From: JANMDU01 sp031375105
Lineage (GTDB): Bacteria > Pseudomonadota > Gammaproteobacteria > Burkholderiales > Burkholderiaceae_C
Reading direction: 5' to 3'
Length of the DNA: 64,000 nt
Assembly (NCBI GenBank): GCA_031375105.1
Contig: JANMHJ010000036.1
Coordinates: 1 to 64,000, forward strand
A model generated the notes under the pieces. That model was given only the letters and a program-made list of their open reading frames with translations, did no database searches and was not told where the DNA came from. This document shows, piece after piece, positions 24,243-32,489 of this stretch. The translations under genes and the position numbers were made by a program. The number at the start of each line of letters is the position of its first letter. Within the stretch, counting starts at the first letter, position 1.

Positions 24243-24530
24243 GCTACTTTTTTCATGAGGATGCTCGCGCAGAGCATCTGGAGCATGTCGCCTCACGAAT
24301 CCTGCCAAGCAGGTTTAGGCGCTCGTTATTTGGCGGCTTTTGATCGAGCAATGGATGTTGTTTGCCGTGCGCCTGATCGGTATCGGATTGAGCTTGAGCC
24401 GGGCATACGAAAATTGCGCGTTCCCGGCTTTCCCTACAACATTCTTTACCGAGCTGTTGGCTCTGATATCGAGGTGCTCGTGGTGGCGCCGCATCGCAGG
24501 CGTCCGGGTTATTGGTTGGGCAGGATGTAA
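24239..24530 (+). pseudogene. RelE/ParE-type toxin, frameshifted
   Basis: The frame opens with GTG 24239 and gives SYFFHEDARAEHLEHVAS, the normal start of this toxin family. It then runs out of frame to a stop near 24341. The rest (HESCQAGLGARYLAAFDRAM, PDRYRIELEPGIRKLRVPGF, PYNILYRAVGSDIEVLVVAPH) continues in another frame to 24530. The shift lies near 24291-24294, equivalent to loss of two bases. Both parts are well conserved, so the break is recent or a sequencing error. Confidence 0.85.
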
Positions 24531-24680
24531 TGCTACTTAGTTGGTAGCAATCTACGCAGATTCCATACCGGGTAGGGGCTGATTTGGCTTGAAATTCTCG
24601 ATGATGGAGTAAGCTTGAATTTTTGAGCGAAATTGGCATCTAGCCTGCATGGATACTGCGTAGAGCGCTACGAATTTGAT
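24531..24680. repeat. Composite repeat copy C
   Basis: Begins TGCTACTTAGTTGGTAGCA directly at the end of the toxin remnant and runs through GGTAGGGGCTGATTTGGC to the right half (CATCTAGCC, GCGTAGAGCGCTACGAATT). Here there is no GNAT gene next to it. The remaining ~100 bases up to 24782 show only an AT-rich stretch, presumably the abiE promoter. Confidence 0.85.
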
Positions 24681-24782
24681 AAGTTCGATGGCTGACTTGC
24701 TTTTGAGGAAGTTGTTAAATAGTCATGACTTGCAATTAAGTCATGCGTATATTAAACTTATTGATTCAACTTTCTTTTCATC

Positions 24783-25382
24783 GTGAAGCAATCTCAACAC
24801 ATCCTCAAGCTTGCTAGCCGCCAGCGCCTCGTGCGCGCGGCGGATGTGCGCGCGCTGGGATACTCAGCGCAATTGCTGCTCAAGCTACATGCGGCGGGCC
24901 AGCTGGAGCGTGTGGCGCGGGGGCTGTATGCGCTGCCGGGGGCGGAGCCGGGCGAGCATCAGACGCTGATGGAGGTGTGTCAGCGCGTGCCCAAGGCGGT
25001 GGTGTGTCTGCTCTCGGCGCTGCAGTTTCATGGGCTGGGCAGTGAGCAGCCGCATGAGGTGTGGATCGCGCTGCCTGAGGGGGCGCAAACACCCGCGCTG
25101 GGTTATCCGCCGCTGCGCGTGGCTCGGCTGCGAGAGCCCGCCTACTCAGAAGGCATGGAGATGGTGATGGTCAATGGCGTGCCGATTCGCGTTTATGGCG
25201 TGGCCAAGACGGTGGTTGATTGCTTTAAGTTTCGCCACAAAATCGGGCTGGATGTGGCGCTGGAGGCTTTGAAGGATGCTTGGCGCAAGCGCAGGCTCAC
25301 GGTGGCTGAGCTGAGCCACTTTGCCAGGATCAATCGCGTAGAGAAAGTGATACGGCCTTATATGGAGGCTTTGGTGGCATGA
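24783..25382 (+). CDS. AbiEi-family antitoxin / transcriptional regulator
   Basis: 199 residues. N-terminal winged-helix (SRQRLVRAADVRALGYSAQLLLKLHAAGQLERVARGLYAL) and the AbiEi antitoxin body (VVCLLSALQFHGLGSEQPHEVWIALPEG, IRVYGVAKTVVDCFKFRHKIG). Starts at GTG 24783. It overlaps the toxin by ATGA. It represses its operon and blocks the AbiEii nucleotidyltransferase in type IV systems, several of which protect against phage. Confidence 0.88.
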   Translation: MKQSQHILKLASRQRLVRAADVRALGYSAQLLLKLHAAGQLERVARGLYALPGAEPGEHQTLMEVCQRVPKAVVCLLSALQFHGLGSEQPHEVWIALPEGAQTPALGYPPLRVARLREPAYSEGMEMVMVNGVPIRVYGVAKTVVDCFKFRHKIGLDVALEALKDAWRKRRLTVAELSHFARINRVEKVIRPYMEALVA

Positions 25383-26290
25383 CGGCGCAAAAAGCAGCTC
25401 AAAGCTCGGCTTCCATCCTCGCGCATTTGCTTGCGCTAGCCAAGCAGCGCGGGGATGACTACAGCTTGTTGCTCAATCGCTTTGCCTTGGAGCGGCTGCT
25501 TTGCCGCTTGAGCGAATCCGCGCATGCAAACAGCTTTTTGCTCAAAGGTGCGATGCTGTTTTCTCTTTGGTATGGGCAGCCGCATCGGCCTACGCGAGAT
25601 GTGGATTTGCTGGGGTTTGGTGAAGACGGGGCTGAGCATTTGTTGGCTACTTTCCGCGAAATAGCTTCAATGGATTTGGCCGATGGCATGGTGTTTGACA
25701 GTGCATCATTGCGCATTGAGCCCATTCGGGAAGACAACACCTATGGCGGCTCACGTATCAGCATGCTCGGGAAAATTGGCTCTGCGCGTTGCACGGTACA
25801 AATTGATGTGGGCTTTGGTGATGCCGTGACGCCCGAGCCACAGACGGTATGGTTTCCCGCATTGCTCCAAGGCTTTGCCTCGCCGAAGCTGCGTGTGTAT
25901 CCGGTCTATACCGTGATTGCAGAAAAATACCATGCGATGGTGATCTTAGAGCTTGCCAACAGCCGAATGAAGGATTTTTATGATCTGCTCGTGATTGCGC
26001 AGCGTTCGGATTTGCAAGGCGACACGCTTGCCCAAGCGATAGCAGCGACCTTTAAGCGCAGAGCAACAGCGTTGCCAACAGAGCGACCTTTAGCACTGAC
26101 CAGCGTGTTTCACCAAGACGCTGCCAAACAGCTTCAGTGGAAAGCTTTCGTAAGGAAGAATAGGCTGCCTGTTGATGCTCTGGAGCAGGTTGTGATCTTG
26201 CTTGAGAAATTGCTATGGCATCCAACGCAGGCAGCTTTGGAGCAAGCGAAGCCGCTCCATTGGAAAGCGAAAAATCTTGAATGGCAATGA
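25379..26290 (+). CDS. AbiEii-family nucleotidyltransferase toxin
   Basis: 303 residues. The nucleotidyltransferase motif (FLLKGAMLFSLWYGQPHRPTRDVDLLGFG) and the downstream YPVYTVIAEKYHAMVILELANSRMKDFYDLLVI segment are diagnostic of AbiEii. Translation is coupled to the antitoxin. This is the second AbiE-type system here; the one at 10460-11655 uses an XRE antitoxin. Confidence 0.9.
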   Translation: MTAQKAAQSSASILAHLLALAKQRGDDYSLLLNRFALERLLCRLSESAHANSFLLKGAMLFSLWYGQPHRPTRDVDLLGFGEDGAEHLLATFREIASMDLADGMVFDSASLRIEPIREDNTYGGSRISMLGKIGSARCTVQIDVGFGDAVTPEPQTVWFPALLQGFASPKLRVYPVYTVIAEKYHAMVILELANSRMKDFYDLLVIAQRSDLQGDTLAQAIAATFKRRATALPTERPLALTSVFHQDAAKQLQWKAFVRKNRLPVDALEQVVILLEKLLWHPTQAALEQAKPLHWKAKNLEWQ

Positions 26291-26342
26291 GCTTGGCAAT
26301 GCGTAAAGCTCATGAGAATGCGGTGGCTAGAGTTAGAGGGAA

Positions 26343-26430
26343 TTTACTATGCTTCTGATAGCACTCTGCGCATATTCTATGCCGGGTGGAGGCTGATTTG
26401 GCTTGAAATTGGCGATGAGAGGGCAAGCTG
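26343..26430. repeat. Composite repeat copy D, left half only, with GNAT-tail remnant
   Basis: Left half (TTTACTATGCTTCTGATAGCA ... GGAGGCTGATTTGGC) without a right half. Just upstream, 26304-26319 (TAAAGCTCATGAGAAT) matches the end of the GNAT genes. This looks like the scar of a deleted third GNAT unit. Confidence 0.75.
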
Positions 26431-26479
26431 AGTTGGGGCGAGTCATTGCTGATTCATTCGGCGTGAACTTGGCTGCGGC

Positions 26480-26962
26480 CTAATCAACCCGCAGCACTTC
26501 AAACTGCTGTCGGGTTGGAGCGATCTGTATTGACACCTGATCACCCTCGCATTTACCCAGCATGGCCCTGCCCAAAGGGGCTTCGCTGCTGATGACCTGA
26601 ACGAACTCTGAGCCGCTGACCAATTTCATGCTGCCGCCATTCGGGCCGAGAAAGAGCTGTTGCTGCTTGTCGTCGGAATCAACCAGGCAGACCAGCGCGC
26701 CGAGCTGTATGCCTTTGCTGGCGTCGTAGGGGCGCGGGCGGAATTGACGCCAATGGGCCATCGCTTGGCGGATGGCTTCGGCGCGACGCGCTTGGCCGGT
26801 GGACAGGTAAGCGGCTTCCAGGCCCAATGTGTCGTATTTGTTTTCGGCGATGTTTTCTTCGTGAGTTGCCGTCTCGTGGGCCGCCTGCATGGCGCGCTCG
26901 GCTTGCAGCAGGTCTTCGGCTAGCCGCTCTAGCACCTGCTGCTGCAGCAAGAATTTATCCAT
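26480..26962 (-). CDS. GreA/GreB-family transcription elongation factor-like protein
   Basis: 160 residues. An N-terminal coiled coil (LLQQQVLERLAEDLLQAERAMQAAHETATHEENIAENKYDTLG) precedes a GreA/B C-terminal domain (LGALVCLVDS, FLGPNGGSMKLV, VQVISSEAPLGRAMLGKCEGDQVSI). Such factors enter the RNA polymerase channel and stimulate transcript cleavage; shorter paralogues can be stress regulators. ATG 26962 was chosen to fit the family start. It is not the housekeeping greA in length or context. Confidence 0.8.
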   Translation of the reverse strand: MDKFLLQQQVLERLAEDLLQAERAMQAAHETATHEENIAENKYDTLGLEAAYLSTGQARRAEAIRQAMAHWRQFRPRPYDASKGIQLGALVCLVDSDDKQQQLFLGPNGGSMKLVSGSEFVQVISSEAPLGRAMLGKCEGDQVSIQIAPTRQQFEVLRVD

Positions 26963-27092
26963 GATGAAAGGTTGGCATATCGACAAGAGAGGGGCAGGTT
27001 TTGAGTATGAGGAACTCCAGCGGCAAAATAGGTGTGCTGGATCGGGTGGATGCTGATGTGGGGCGGTGTGGGATGGCTAGCGTTGAATGGTA

Positions 27093-27240
27093 TTTACTAT
27101 GCTTATGATAGCACTCTGCGCAGATTCTATGCCGGGGAGGGGCTGATTTGGCTTGAAATTTACGATGATGCGCAAGCCTCCAATTTTGAGAAAAATCGGC
27201 ATCTAGCCGTCATGAATACTGCGCAGAGTGCTATTGAATG
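27093..27240. repeat. Composite repeat copy E with GNAT 5' remnant
   Basis: Complete left and right halves. The 50 bases before it (27040-27092: CTGGATCGGGTGGATGCTGA, TGTGGGGCGG, TGGGATGGCTAGCG) match the first codons and upstream flank of GNAT copy 1 at about 22390-22445. So a GNAT gene once lay here too. The rest of the 309-base gap 26963-27271 shows no gene. Confidence 0.85.
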
Positions 27241-27271
27241 CAGAGCAAACTGATCTCCATGCAGGGCGACT

Positions 27272-27883
27272 TTAGGTCCGAGCGCCCAGCAGCGCGGATT
27301 TCAGTGTTGGATCGGCGGGACGCTCCCCGAGCCAAATGCGCAGCATGGCGGACATCAGGTTAGCGTTGGGGAAGACTTTGACCACTGGCTTGGTCTGCCC
27401 ATTTTGTTGCACCTGGATGCTGGTGCCCGCAGCGCGGCTCCAATCAATCTGAAAGCTGTCGCCTGCCCGCAAGCTGCGCGTTTCGGCAATCAGCGTGCTC
27501 AAAGCGAACACTTCAGAAACCAGGCCAAGCAGATCGGCATCGCTGGAATTGCTTTTCAGCCCAGCGGCAAGCAGATCGCTCATCTCGCGTGCGTTCACGT
27601 CGCGCAGCATGGTCACGGTCAAACGCTTGGCACCGGTGTCTTGAATCGCTGCTTCGGGCAAGCTTTGCTTCTTTTCCAGATACAAGGCTGCGGCATACAA
27701 GGCTTGGGCAGACTGTTGACGCACGCCCGCGCCATTGAGCTGAAGCTGGGTCGCTCCGAGTTTCGCCTGGGGCGCGAAACTGATGCCGCCCACTCGCAAC
27801 GCATCAGATGGTGTGGCCCAAGCGCTAGCCGCAAACAGCAGCGTTGCTAATGACAATATCCACGATGATCGATTCGTTTTCAT
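27272..27883 (-). CDS. Exported chalcone-isomerase-like protein
   Basis: 203 residues with a signal peptide cleaved after ...FAASAWA. The body matches the bacterial chalcone isomerase-like family (RVGGISFAPQAKLGATQLQLNGAGVRQQ, ALYAAALYLEKKQSLPEAAI, LTVTMLRDVNAREMSDLLAAGL, PNANLMSAMLRIWLGERPAD). Bacterial members probably bind fatty acids or similar ligands rather than act on chalcones. Periplasmic. Monocistronic. Confidence 0.83.
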   Translation of the reverse strand: MKTNRSSWILSLATLLFAASAWATPSDALRVGGISFAPQAKLGATQLQLNGAGVRQQSAQALYAAALYLEKKQSLPEAAIQDTGAKRLTVTMLRDVNAREMSDLLAAGLKSNSSDADLLGLVSEVFALSTLIAETRSLRAGDSFQIDWSRAAGTSIQVQQNGQTKPVVKVFPNANLMSAMLRIWLGERPADPTLKSALLGART

Positions 27884-28212
27884 AGCAGTCTTTCAAATGA
27901 GGAGCAGGAGCGCTCACAGCCAATTTATCAGAGCTGCAAGTGGAAATTTAGAGAAGGCTTCTTACTCCAAGCATTTGAGTGCAGCAGGCACCAACTTGAC
28001 ACACACATGTCACGACTGCTGAGCGATTCTGGTGCACAAAGATGCGCAAAACGTGTGATCCGCTGCGACTGGGGCATGAAAATGCGCCCGCAGGAAAGCC
28101 GTCGGATTTTTCAGGCATGCGAGTTAAGCGCATTCTTTTGCCTACGTCTAGCGCACAGACAGATCGGCTCAATACGTGCATGATAGTTTCACCAACAGCC
28201 AAGGAGCCCGGT
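27884..28212. other. Gene-free stretch upstream of the DksA/TraR-type gene
   Basis: 329 bases. The reading frame of the downstream gene stays open back to 28042, but the AAGGAG site places the start at 28213. Nothing else was recognised; promoters for the flanking divergent genes are expected here. Confidence 0.4.
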
Positions 28213-28569
28213 GTGAATGAGCAGGAATTGAAGCCTTTTGAAAAGCAACTGCACGCTATGCGCGAGGGGCTGCTAGCGCAGCTCGCGTTGCAGCGCGAGG
28301 GCATGCAGGGGCGAGCGGATGTGGCAGCGGAGCATTTTTCTCATCCGGAGGATTCGCATGCGCAAGTGATTTCGGCGAAAGATATTGAGTTTGCCATTGG
28401 CGAGCAAGAGCGTATTGAGCTTGATGCAGTGGAAGCGGCTTTACAGCGCATTGCTTCTGGCGCATATGGGCAATGCGTGGATTGTGGGCAAGCCATTCCC
28501 ACAGCACGCTTGCGAGCCAGCCCTGAGGCTGCGCGTTGTATTCCCTGCCAAGAGGCTGCGGAACAGTAA
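28213..28569 (+). CDS. DksA/TraR-family C4 zinc-finger protein
   Basis: 118 residues. Helical N-terminal half (ELKPFEKQLHAMREGLLAQLALQREGM) and C-terminal four-Cys zinc finger CVDCGQAIPTARLRASPEAARCIPC. The family binds RNA polymerase through its secondary channel and modulates rRNA and stress promoters, often with ppGpp. GTG 28213 was chosen because AAGGAG lies 7 bases upstream. This is the short TraR-like type. Confidence 0.88.
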   Translation: MNEQELKPFEKQLHAMREGLLAQLALQREGMQGRADVAAEHFSHPEDSHAQVISAKDIEFAIGEQERIELDAVEAALQRIASGAYGQCVDCGQAIPTARLRASPEAARCIPCQEAAEQ

Positions 28570-28607
28570 CTGTCCAACACTTAAGTAATCACCTCAGGAA
28601 CAAACCG

Positions 28608-28859
28608 ATGAACATGCCATTGCAAGCCCATGACCTCAAATCAGAATTCCCGCAGCATGTGCAGACCGTTGCTGATTTGAAAATCAGCAACGAGTATTTT
28701 GCAAAACTGGCCAAGAGCTATGAAGAGGTGAACAAACAGATTCGTGGGGTGGAATTGGAGGCCATGCCAGCCATCAGCGACGAGAGCTTGGAGATACTCA
28801 AAAAGCAGCGCTTGCTTTTGAAAGATCAGATATTCGAGATGCTGCAAGCTGCTCGCTGA
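28608..28859 (+). CDS. DUF465/YdcH-family small protein
   Basis: 83 residues. The helical hairpin signature (HVQTVADLKISNEYFAKLAKSYEEVNKQI, ESLEILKKQRLLLKDQIFEML) is typical of DUF465. Function unknown. It follows the DksA/TraR gene by 38 bases on the same strand, so they may be co-transcribed. ATG 28608 has AGGA upstream. Confidence 0.85.
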   Translation: MNMPLQAHDLKSEFPQHVQTVADLKISNEYFAKLAKSYEEVNKQIRGVELEAMPAISDESLEILKKQRLLLKDQIFEMLQAAR

Positions 28860-28869
28860 GCGGTGCGCT

Positions 28870-30414
28870 TCAAACCGCCATCTTCTTCACCAAATCCTTC
28901 GTCGCGGCGCAGAAATTATCGATCTGCGCACGGTTGTTCCAGACGCAGGCATTCACGCGCTGGGGGTGGTCCATCGGCGCGGGAGCCAGCGACGCAGGAT
29001 CGCGGTTGGGGATGGTGCCTGCGGGGAAGGCGGCGGCTTCTGGATCGGGGCGGCGCGTCAGGCCGTTGTTGCCTACACCTAGGCCGCTGATGCGGAAGCC
29101 GTAATCTTTGAGCATGTTGGCGCGGAAGTCCACGTTGAGTTTTTCATCCCAGCGCTGCGCTTTGGTGGGGAAGGGGTTGAAGGCGACGATGCCGCTGTTC
29201 AGCGCTGCGTCTTGCGTGGGGCGCAAGATGCTGTCTTCGCCAAAATTGGCAGCGAGTTGCTTGACGAAATAGTTGCCCAAGCGCATATGCCATGCTTCGA
29301 TGCGCTGGCGGCCGATTTTGTCCCAGAGCAGGCAAGCATCCGTTAAAGCACGCCAATCGCCGCTTTCGGGGAAACCGTAAAACGTGAGCGCTTGACCGAT
29401 GTCCCATTCGCCGCGTGAGCCATCAAAGGGGATGTCACGCGATTGCGAGCGGGTGAGGTGAAAACGCGGCAGGTCGGTTGGGTTGCTGGGCAGTTTTTTG
29501 TTGCGAATGTAAAGCATGCCCGTGCCGCCGGGGCCGTTTTGCCATTTGTGGCCGCACAGGGCGAAGAAGTCGATGCCGGTTTCATCGAGTTTGGGGTCAA
29601 ACATGCCGTTGTAATGTGCGCCGTCCACGACGGTGATGGCACCGGCTTTTTGTGCTATCTCGGCAATCTTGCGCTCAGGGAGGCGCATGCCTGTGGGCCA
29701 AAGCGGGCTGCTGAAGAAGATGACTTTGGTTTTACCGGGTACGACTCTGCGTTGCAAAGCGGCTACCACTTCATCTGCCGTGGTGTTTTTCCCCACAGGA
29801 ATGCCCCATTGTTTGATGATCACGCCATATCGTGCAGCAATGCGTAGCGCAAGCGTGATGCCGGTGGGATGCTCTAGCGGCGAGATGAGAATTTCATCGC
29901 CAGCCTTCCATTCGATGCCGTTCATGGCCAGCGAGAGCGCATCGGTGGTGTTGCGCGTGATGGCGATTTGATCTGCGCTCGTGCCGTAGCATTTGGCAAT
30001 GGCAGCACGCATTTGCGCTACGGGCTGCACATAGACCGGGAAGGGATCGCGTGCCATTTGATCCAAGCCCTCTTTGTAGCGCACCATCACGCTCTTGGGT
30101 ACTGAGCCTTTTTGCGCGGCCATGAAATAGACGACTGCTGGATCGAGTGTGAACTCATCTTTGGCAAGCTGCATGAAATAGGGCTCTTCTTGCGCGAAAT
30201 AAGTGCTGTCGTCGGCGTTCAGTGCCAGTGCAGAAGCTTTGGCTTCGCCGGTTTTCCCGGTGGCAGCGGCTTGTGCTTGCACAGGTGTGGCGGCGAGCGC
30301 GGCGTAACCCATGCCTAGCCCTGTGCCCATGCGCCCGAGCATGTGGCGGCGGGACAAGCCTGTTTGGGCAGCGCTCAGGGTCTCAGTGGCATTCGGTGGC
30401 AGGGTAGAAGACAT
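28870..30414 (-). CDS. Tat-exported class-V PLP aminotransferase (isopenicillin-N-epimerase-like)
   Basis: 514 residues. The N-terminal twin-arginine signal is SRRHMLGRMGTGLGMGYAALA, ending near VQAQA. Class-V aminotransferase motifs follow: ITRNTTDALSLAMNGI, SPLEHPTG, VVDGAHYNGM and the PLP-binding Lys in CGHKWQNGPGGTGMLYI. A folded PLP enzyme exported by Tat is plausible for this family, which includes periplasmic epimerase-like proteins. ATG 30414 (MSSTL) has AAGGA upstream. Divergent from a Tat-exported Rieske protein. Substrate unknown. Confidence 0.87.
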   Translation of the reverse strand: MSSTLPPNATETLSAAQTGLSRRHMLGRMGTGLGMGYAALAATPVQAQAAATGKTGEAKASALALNADDSTYFAQEEPYFMQLAKDEFTLDPAVVYFMAAQKGSVPKSVMVRYKEGLDQMARDPFPVYVQPVAQMRAAIAKCYGTSADQIAITRNTTDALSLAMNGIEWKAGDEILISPLEHPTGITLALRIAARYGVIIKQWGIPVGKNTTADEVVAALQRRVVPGKTKVIFFSSPLWPTGMRLPERKIAEIAQKAGAITVVDGAHYNGMFDPKLDETGIDFFALCGHKWQNGPGGTGMLYIRNKKLPSNPTDLPRFHLTRSQSRDIPFDGSRGEWDIGQALTFYGFPESGDWRALTDACLLWDKIGRQRIEAWHMRLGNYFVKQLAANFGEDSILRPTQDAALNSGIVAFNPFPTKAQRWDEKLNVDFRANMLKDYGFRISGLGVGNNGLTRRPDPEAAAFPAGTIPNRDPASLAPAPMDHPQRVNACVWNNRAQIDNFCAATKDLVKKMAV

Positions 30415-30617
30415 ACGAAATCCTTTTGAATTGAAATGATCTGGCATAGCACGCACTGGCGCATAGCCTCAGCCAATATAGGCTGCTGCGCCTTGAGATG
30501 CAAGCAAAAATTCTGCCCGATTTGCATAGATTGTTGTTTGCCAGCCTGGGGCGCAGTTGCGCCCCAAGTGTTTGCAGCAGGTTGACAACACGCGGGTGTG
30601 TCTGCACGATAGCGTGC

Positions 30618-31349
30618 ATGGATCGAAGAAACTTCATTGAATCATGCTCAACTGCTGCCACAGCAGCTTGTTTGTCTGGCGCAGCCAGCTTGCCTGTGTT
30701 GGCGGCTGATGCGCGGCCCAAGGCGTATCAGCGCGTGTTGCTCGCCAACGAGCGGGGCGATCCGTTCAAAGCCTCAAGCCTCGTGGCGCAAACGAATTAC
30801 GTGTTTCATTACCCGTTTGAAGCCACGCCTGTGTTTTTGCTTGATTTGGGCAGGGCTGTCCCACAGCAAGCGGCGGGTGGCCTGAAAACCAAGACGGGAG
30901 AGAGCTATATGTGGCCGGGCGGCGTGGGCGCACGCAAAAGCATCGTCGCGTTCAGCGCGATTTGCGCACATCATTTGGTGTATCCCACCCAACAAGTCAG
31001 CTTCATCAGCTTCCGCAAAGGCACCCCAATCAATGCCAAAACCCCCAACGCTGGTGCAGACCTGATCCATTGCTGCGCCGACCACAGCCAATACGATCCT
31101 GCGCAAGGCGCAAAAGTCGTAAGCGGCCCAGCAACTCAGCCGCTCTGCGCTATTCTTTTAGAGCACAACCCGAAAGACGACACGCTCATAGCTTATGCAA
31201 CTTTGGGCGGCGAGCTGTTCGACGAGTTTTTCAAGAAATACGAAGCCAAGCTCAGCATTGAAGTGGGCAGCAAAGCGAAGAATGCAGTGGCGCAAAGAAC
31301 CACGGTGCGTGAGCTGGAGAAGTTTTGCAGGAATGCGGTGAAGTGTTAG
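30618..31349 (+). CDS. Tat-exported Rieske [2Fe-2S] protein
   Basis: 243 residues with Tat signal MDRRNFIESCSTAATAACL. The cluster ligands are visible as C-A-H in FSAICAHHLVYP and C-x2-H in HCCADHSQYDP, followed by VVSGPATQPL as in other Rieske domains. It probably serves as a periplasmic electron carrier. No partner oxidoreductase is adjacent; the divergent class-V enzyme is the nearest exported protein. Confidence 0.87.
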   Translation: MDRRNFIESCSTAATAACLSGAASLPVLAADARPKAYQRVLLANERGDPFKASSLVAQTNYVFHYPFEATPVFLLDLGRAVPQQAAGGLKTKTGESYMWPGGVGARKSIVAFSAICAHHLVYPTQQVSFISFRKGTPINAKTPNAGADLIHCCADHSQYDPAQGAKVVSGPATQPLCAILLEHNPKDDTLIAYATLGGELFDEFFKKYEAKLSIEVGSKAKNAVAQRTTVRELEKFCRNAVKC

Positions 31350-31352
31350 TTT

Positions 31353-31763
31353 TTATCGCGCCGGCTCCGTGATAAACCCAATCTTCTTCACGCCCGCAAG
31401 TTGCGCGGCTGCCATGGCTTGGGCGACGCGCTCGTAGCGCACGGCTTTGTCGCCTCGGATGTGGAGCTCGGGCTGAGGGGTTTGCGTGGCGGCGGCTTTG
31501 AGCTGCTGCTGAATGGATTCATCAGACGCGGGAGTTTCGTTCCAGAAGTACTGGCCTTTTTCATCCACGCTTAAGCGGATGGTTTGAGGTTTGGCATCTT
31601 GCGGCTGGTTGGTCGCACGCGGCAGGTCGATGTTGACGGCGTGCTTCATCACGGGGATGGTGATCATGAAGATGATGAGCAGTACCAGCATCACGTCCAC
31701 CAAGGGTGTCATGTTGATTTCGTTCATCACCTCATCGGTGTCGTCTTGCGTGCCAAAAGCCAT
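31353..31763 (-). CDS. exbD: Biopolymer transport protein ExbD
   Basis: 136 residues. One N-terminal membrane helix (INMTPLVDVMLVLLIIFMITIPVM) with the conserved Asp for proton transfer and a periplasmic domain (PELHIRGDKAVRYERVAQAM). With ExbB it drives TonB using the proton gradient. It lies 3 bases after exbB. Confidence 0.95.
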   Translation of the reverse strand: MAFGTQDDTDEVMNEINMTPLVDVMLVLLIIFMITIPVMKHAVNIDLPRATNQPQDAKPQTIRLSVDEKGQYFWNETPASDESIQQQLKAAATQTPQPELHIRGDKAVRYERVAQAMAAAQLAGVKKIGFITEPAR

Positions 31764-31766
31764 GAT

Positions 31767-32489
31767 TTACGCCTTTTTGATGGGAGTGACATTGTCATTG
31801 GTGCTCGTGCCCACGCGTGCGCCCGTCACGTAATATGCATGCAGATCGTGCGCGAAGCGGTTGAGCTTGGCGGTCACGCCTTTGTTGCCGCGAACAAGAA
31901 AGTTGTAGCCCAGCACGGCGGGGATGGCCACGGCCAAGCCCAGCGCCGTCATGATCAGCGCTTCGCCAATCGGGCCGGCTACTTTGTCGATACTGGCTTG
32001 GCCTGCCATGCCGATAGCAAGCAGGGCGTGATAGATGCCCCATACCGTGCCGAAGAGGCCGACGAAGGGCGCAGTGGAGCCCACTGAGGCAAGAATAGCC
32101 AAGCCGGATTGCAGGCGGGAGGTGGATTCGTCGATGCTGTTGCGCAGGCAACGGGTGATCCAATCGGAGATGTCCATCGCATCGTGAAGCTGCGATGCGC
32201 GTGTGGATTGGGCTCGGTGGTGGGCAGCCGCTTCACGGCCTTCAATGGCGAGTTGGCGGAAGGGATTGTCGGCCTCGTTGCCGAATTTGTTCAGGCCATC
32301 GGCCAAATCAGAGCCATGCCAGAAAGATTCGACGGCCTTGGCTTGGCGCGCTGCGCGCGAAATAGCGAGTGCTTTGGTGATGATCACCATCCAGCTTGCG
32401 AGCGACATGACGAGCAAGAGCAGGGCGACGAAGCGCGTGACCCAGTCGCCTTGCGACCAGAGTTGGGAGAGACCGAAAGAAGGATTCAT
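31767..32489 (-). CDS. exbB: Biopolymer transport protein ExbB (MotA/TolQ/ExbB family)
   Basis: 240 residues with three membrane segments (VALLLLVMSLASWMVIITKAL; STAPFVGLFGTVWGIYHALLAI; IGEALIMTALGLAVAIPAVLGYNFLV). The conserved GLFGTVWGI and EALIMTALGLAVAIPAV stretches are diagnostic. The ATG overlaps the tonB stop (ATGA). Confidence 0.95.
   Translation of the reverse strand: MNPSFGLSQLWSQGDWVTRFVALLLLVMSLASWMVIITKALAISRAARQAKAVESFWHGSDLADGLNKFGNEADNPFRQLAIEGREAAAHHRAQSTRASQLHDAMDISDWITRCLRNSIDESTSRLQSGLAILASVGSTAPFVGLFGTVWGIYHALLAIGMAGQASIDKVAGPIGEALIMTALGLAVAIPAVLGYNFLVRGNKGVTAKLNRFAHDLHAYYVTGARVGTSTNDNVTPIKKA

Noticed and set aside
22446..27240. Composite repeats as integron attC sites
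   Set aside because: No GTTRRRY/RYYYAAC core boxes were seen, genes lie in both orientations and no integrase is present. The same elements also occur singly inside housekeeping genes.
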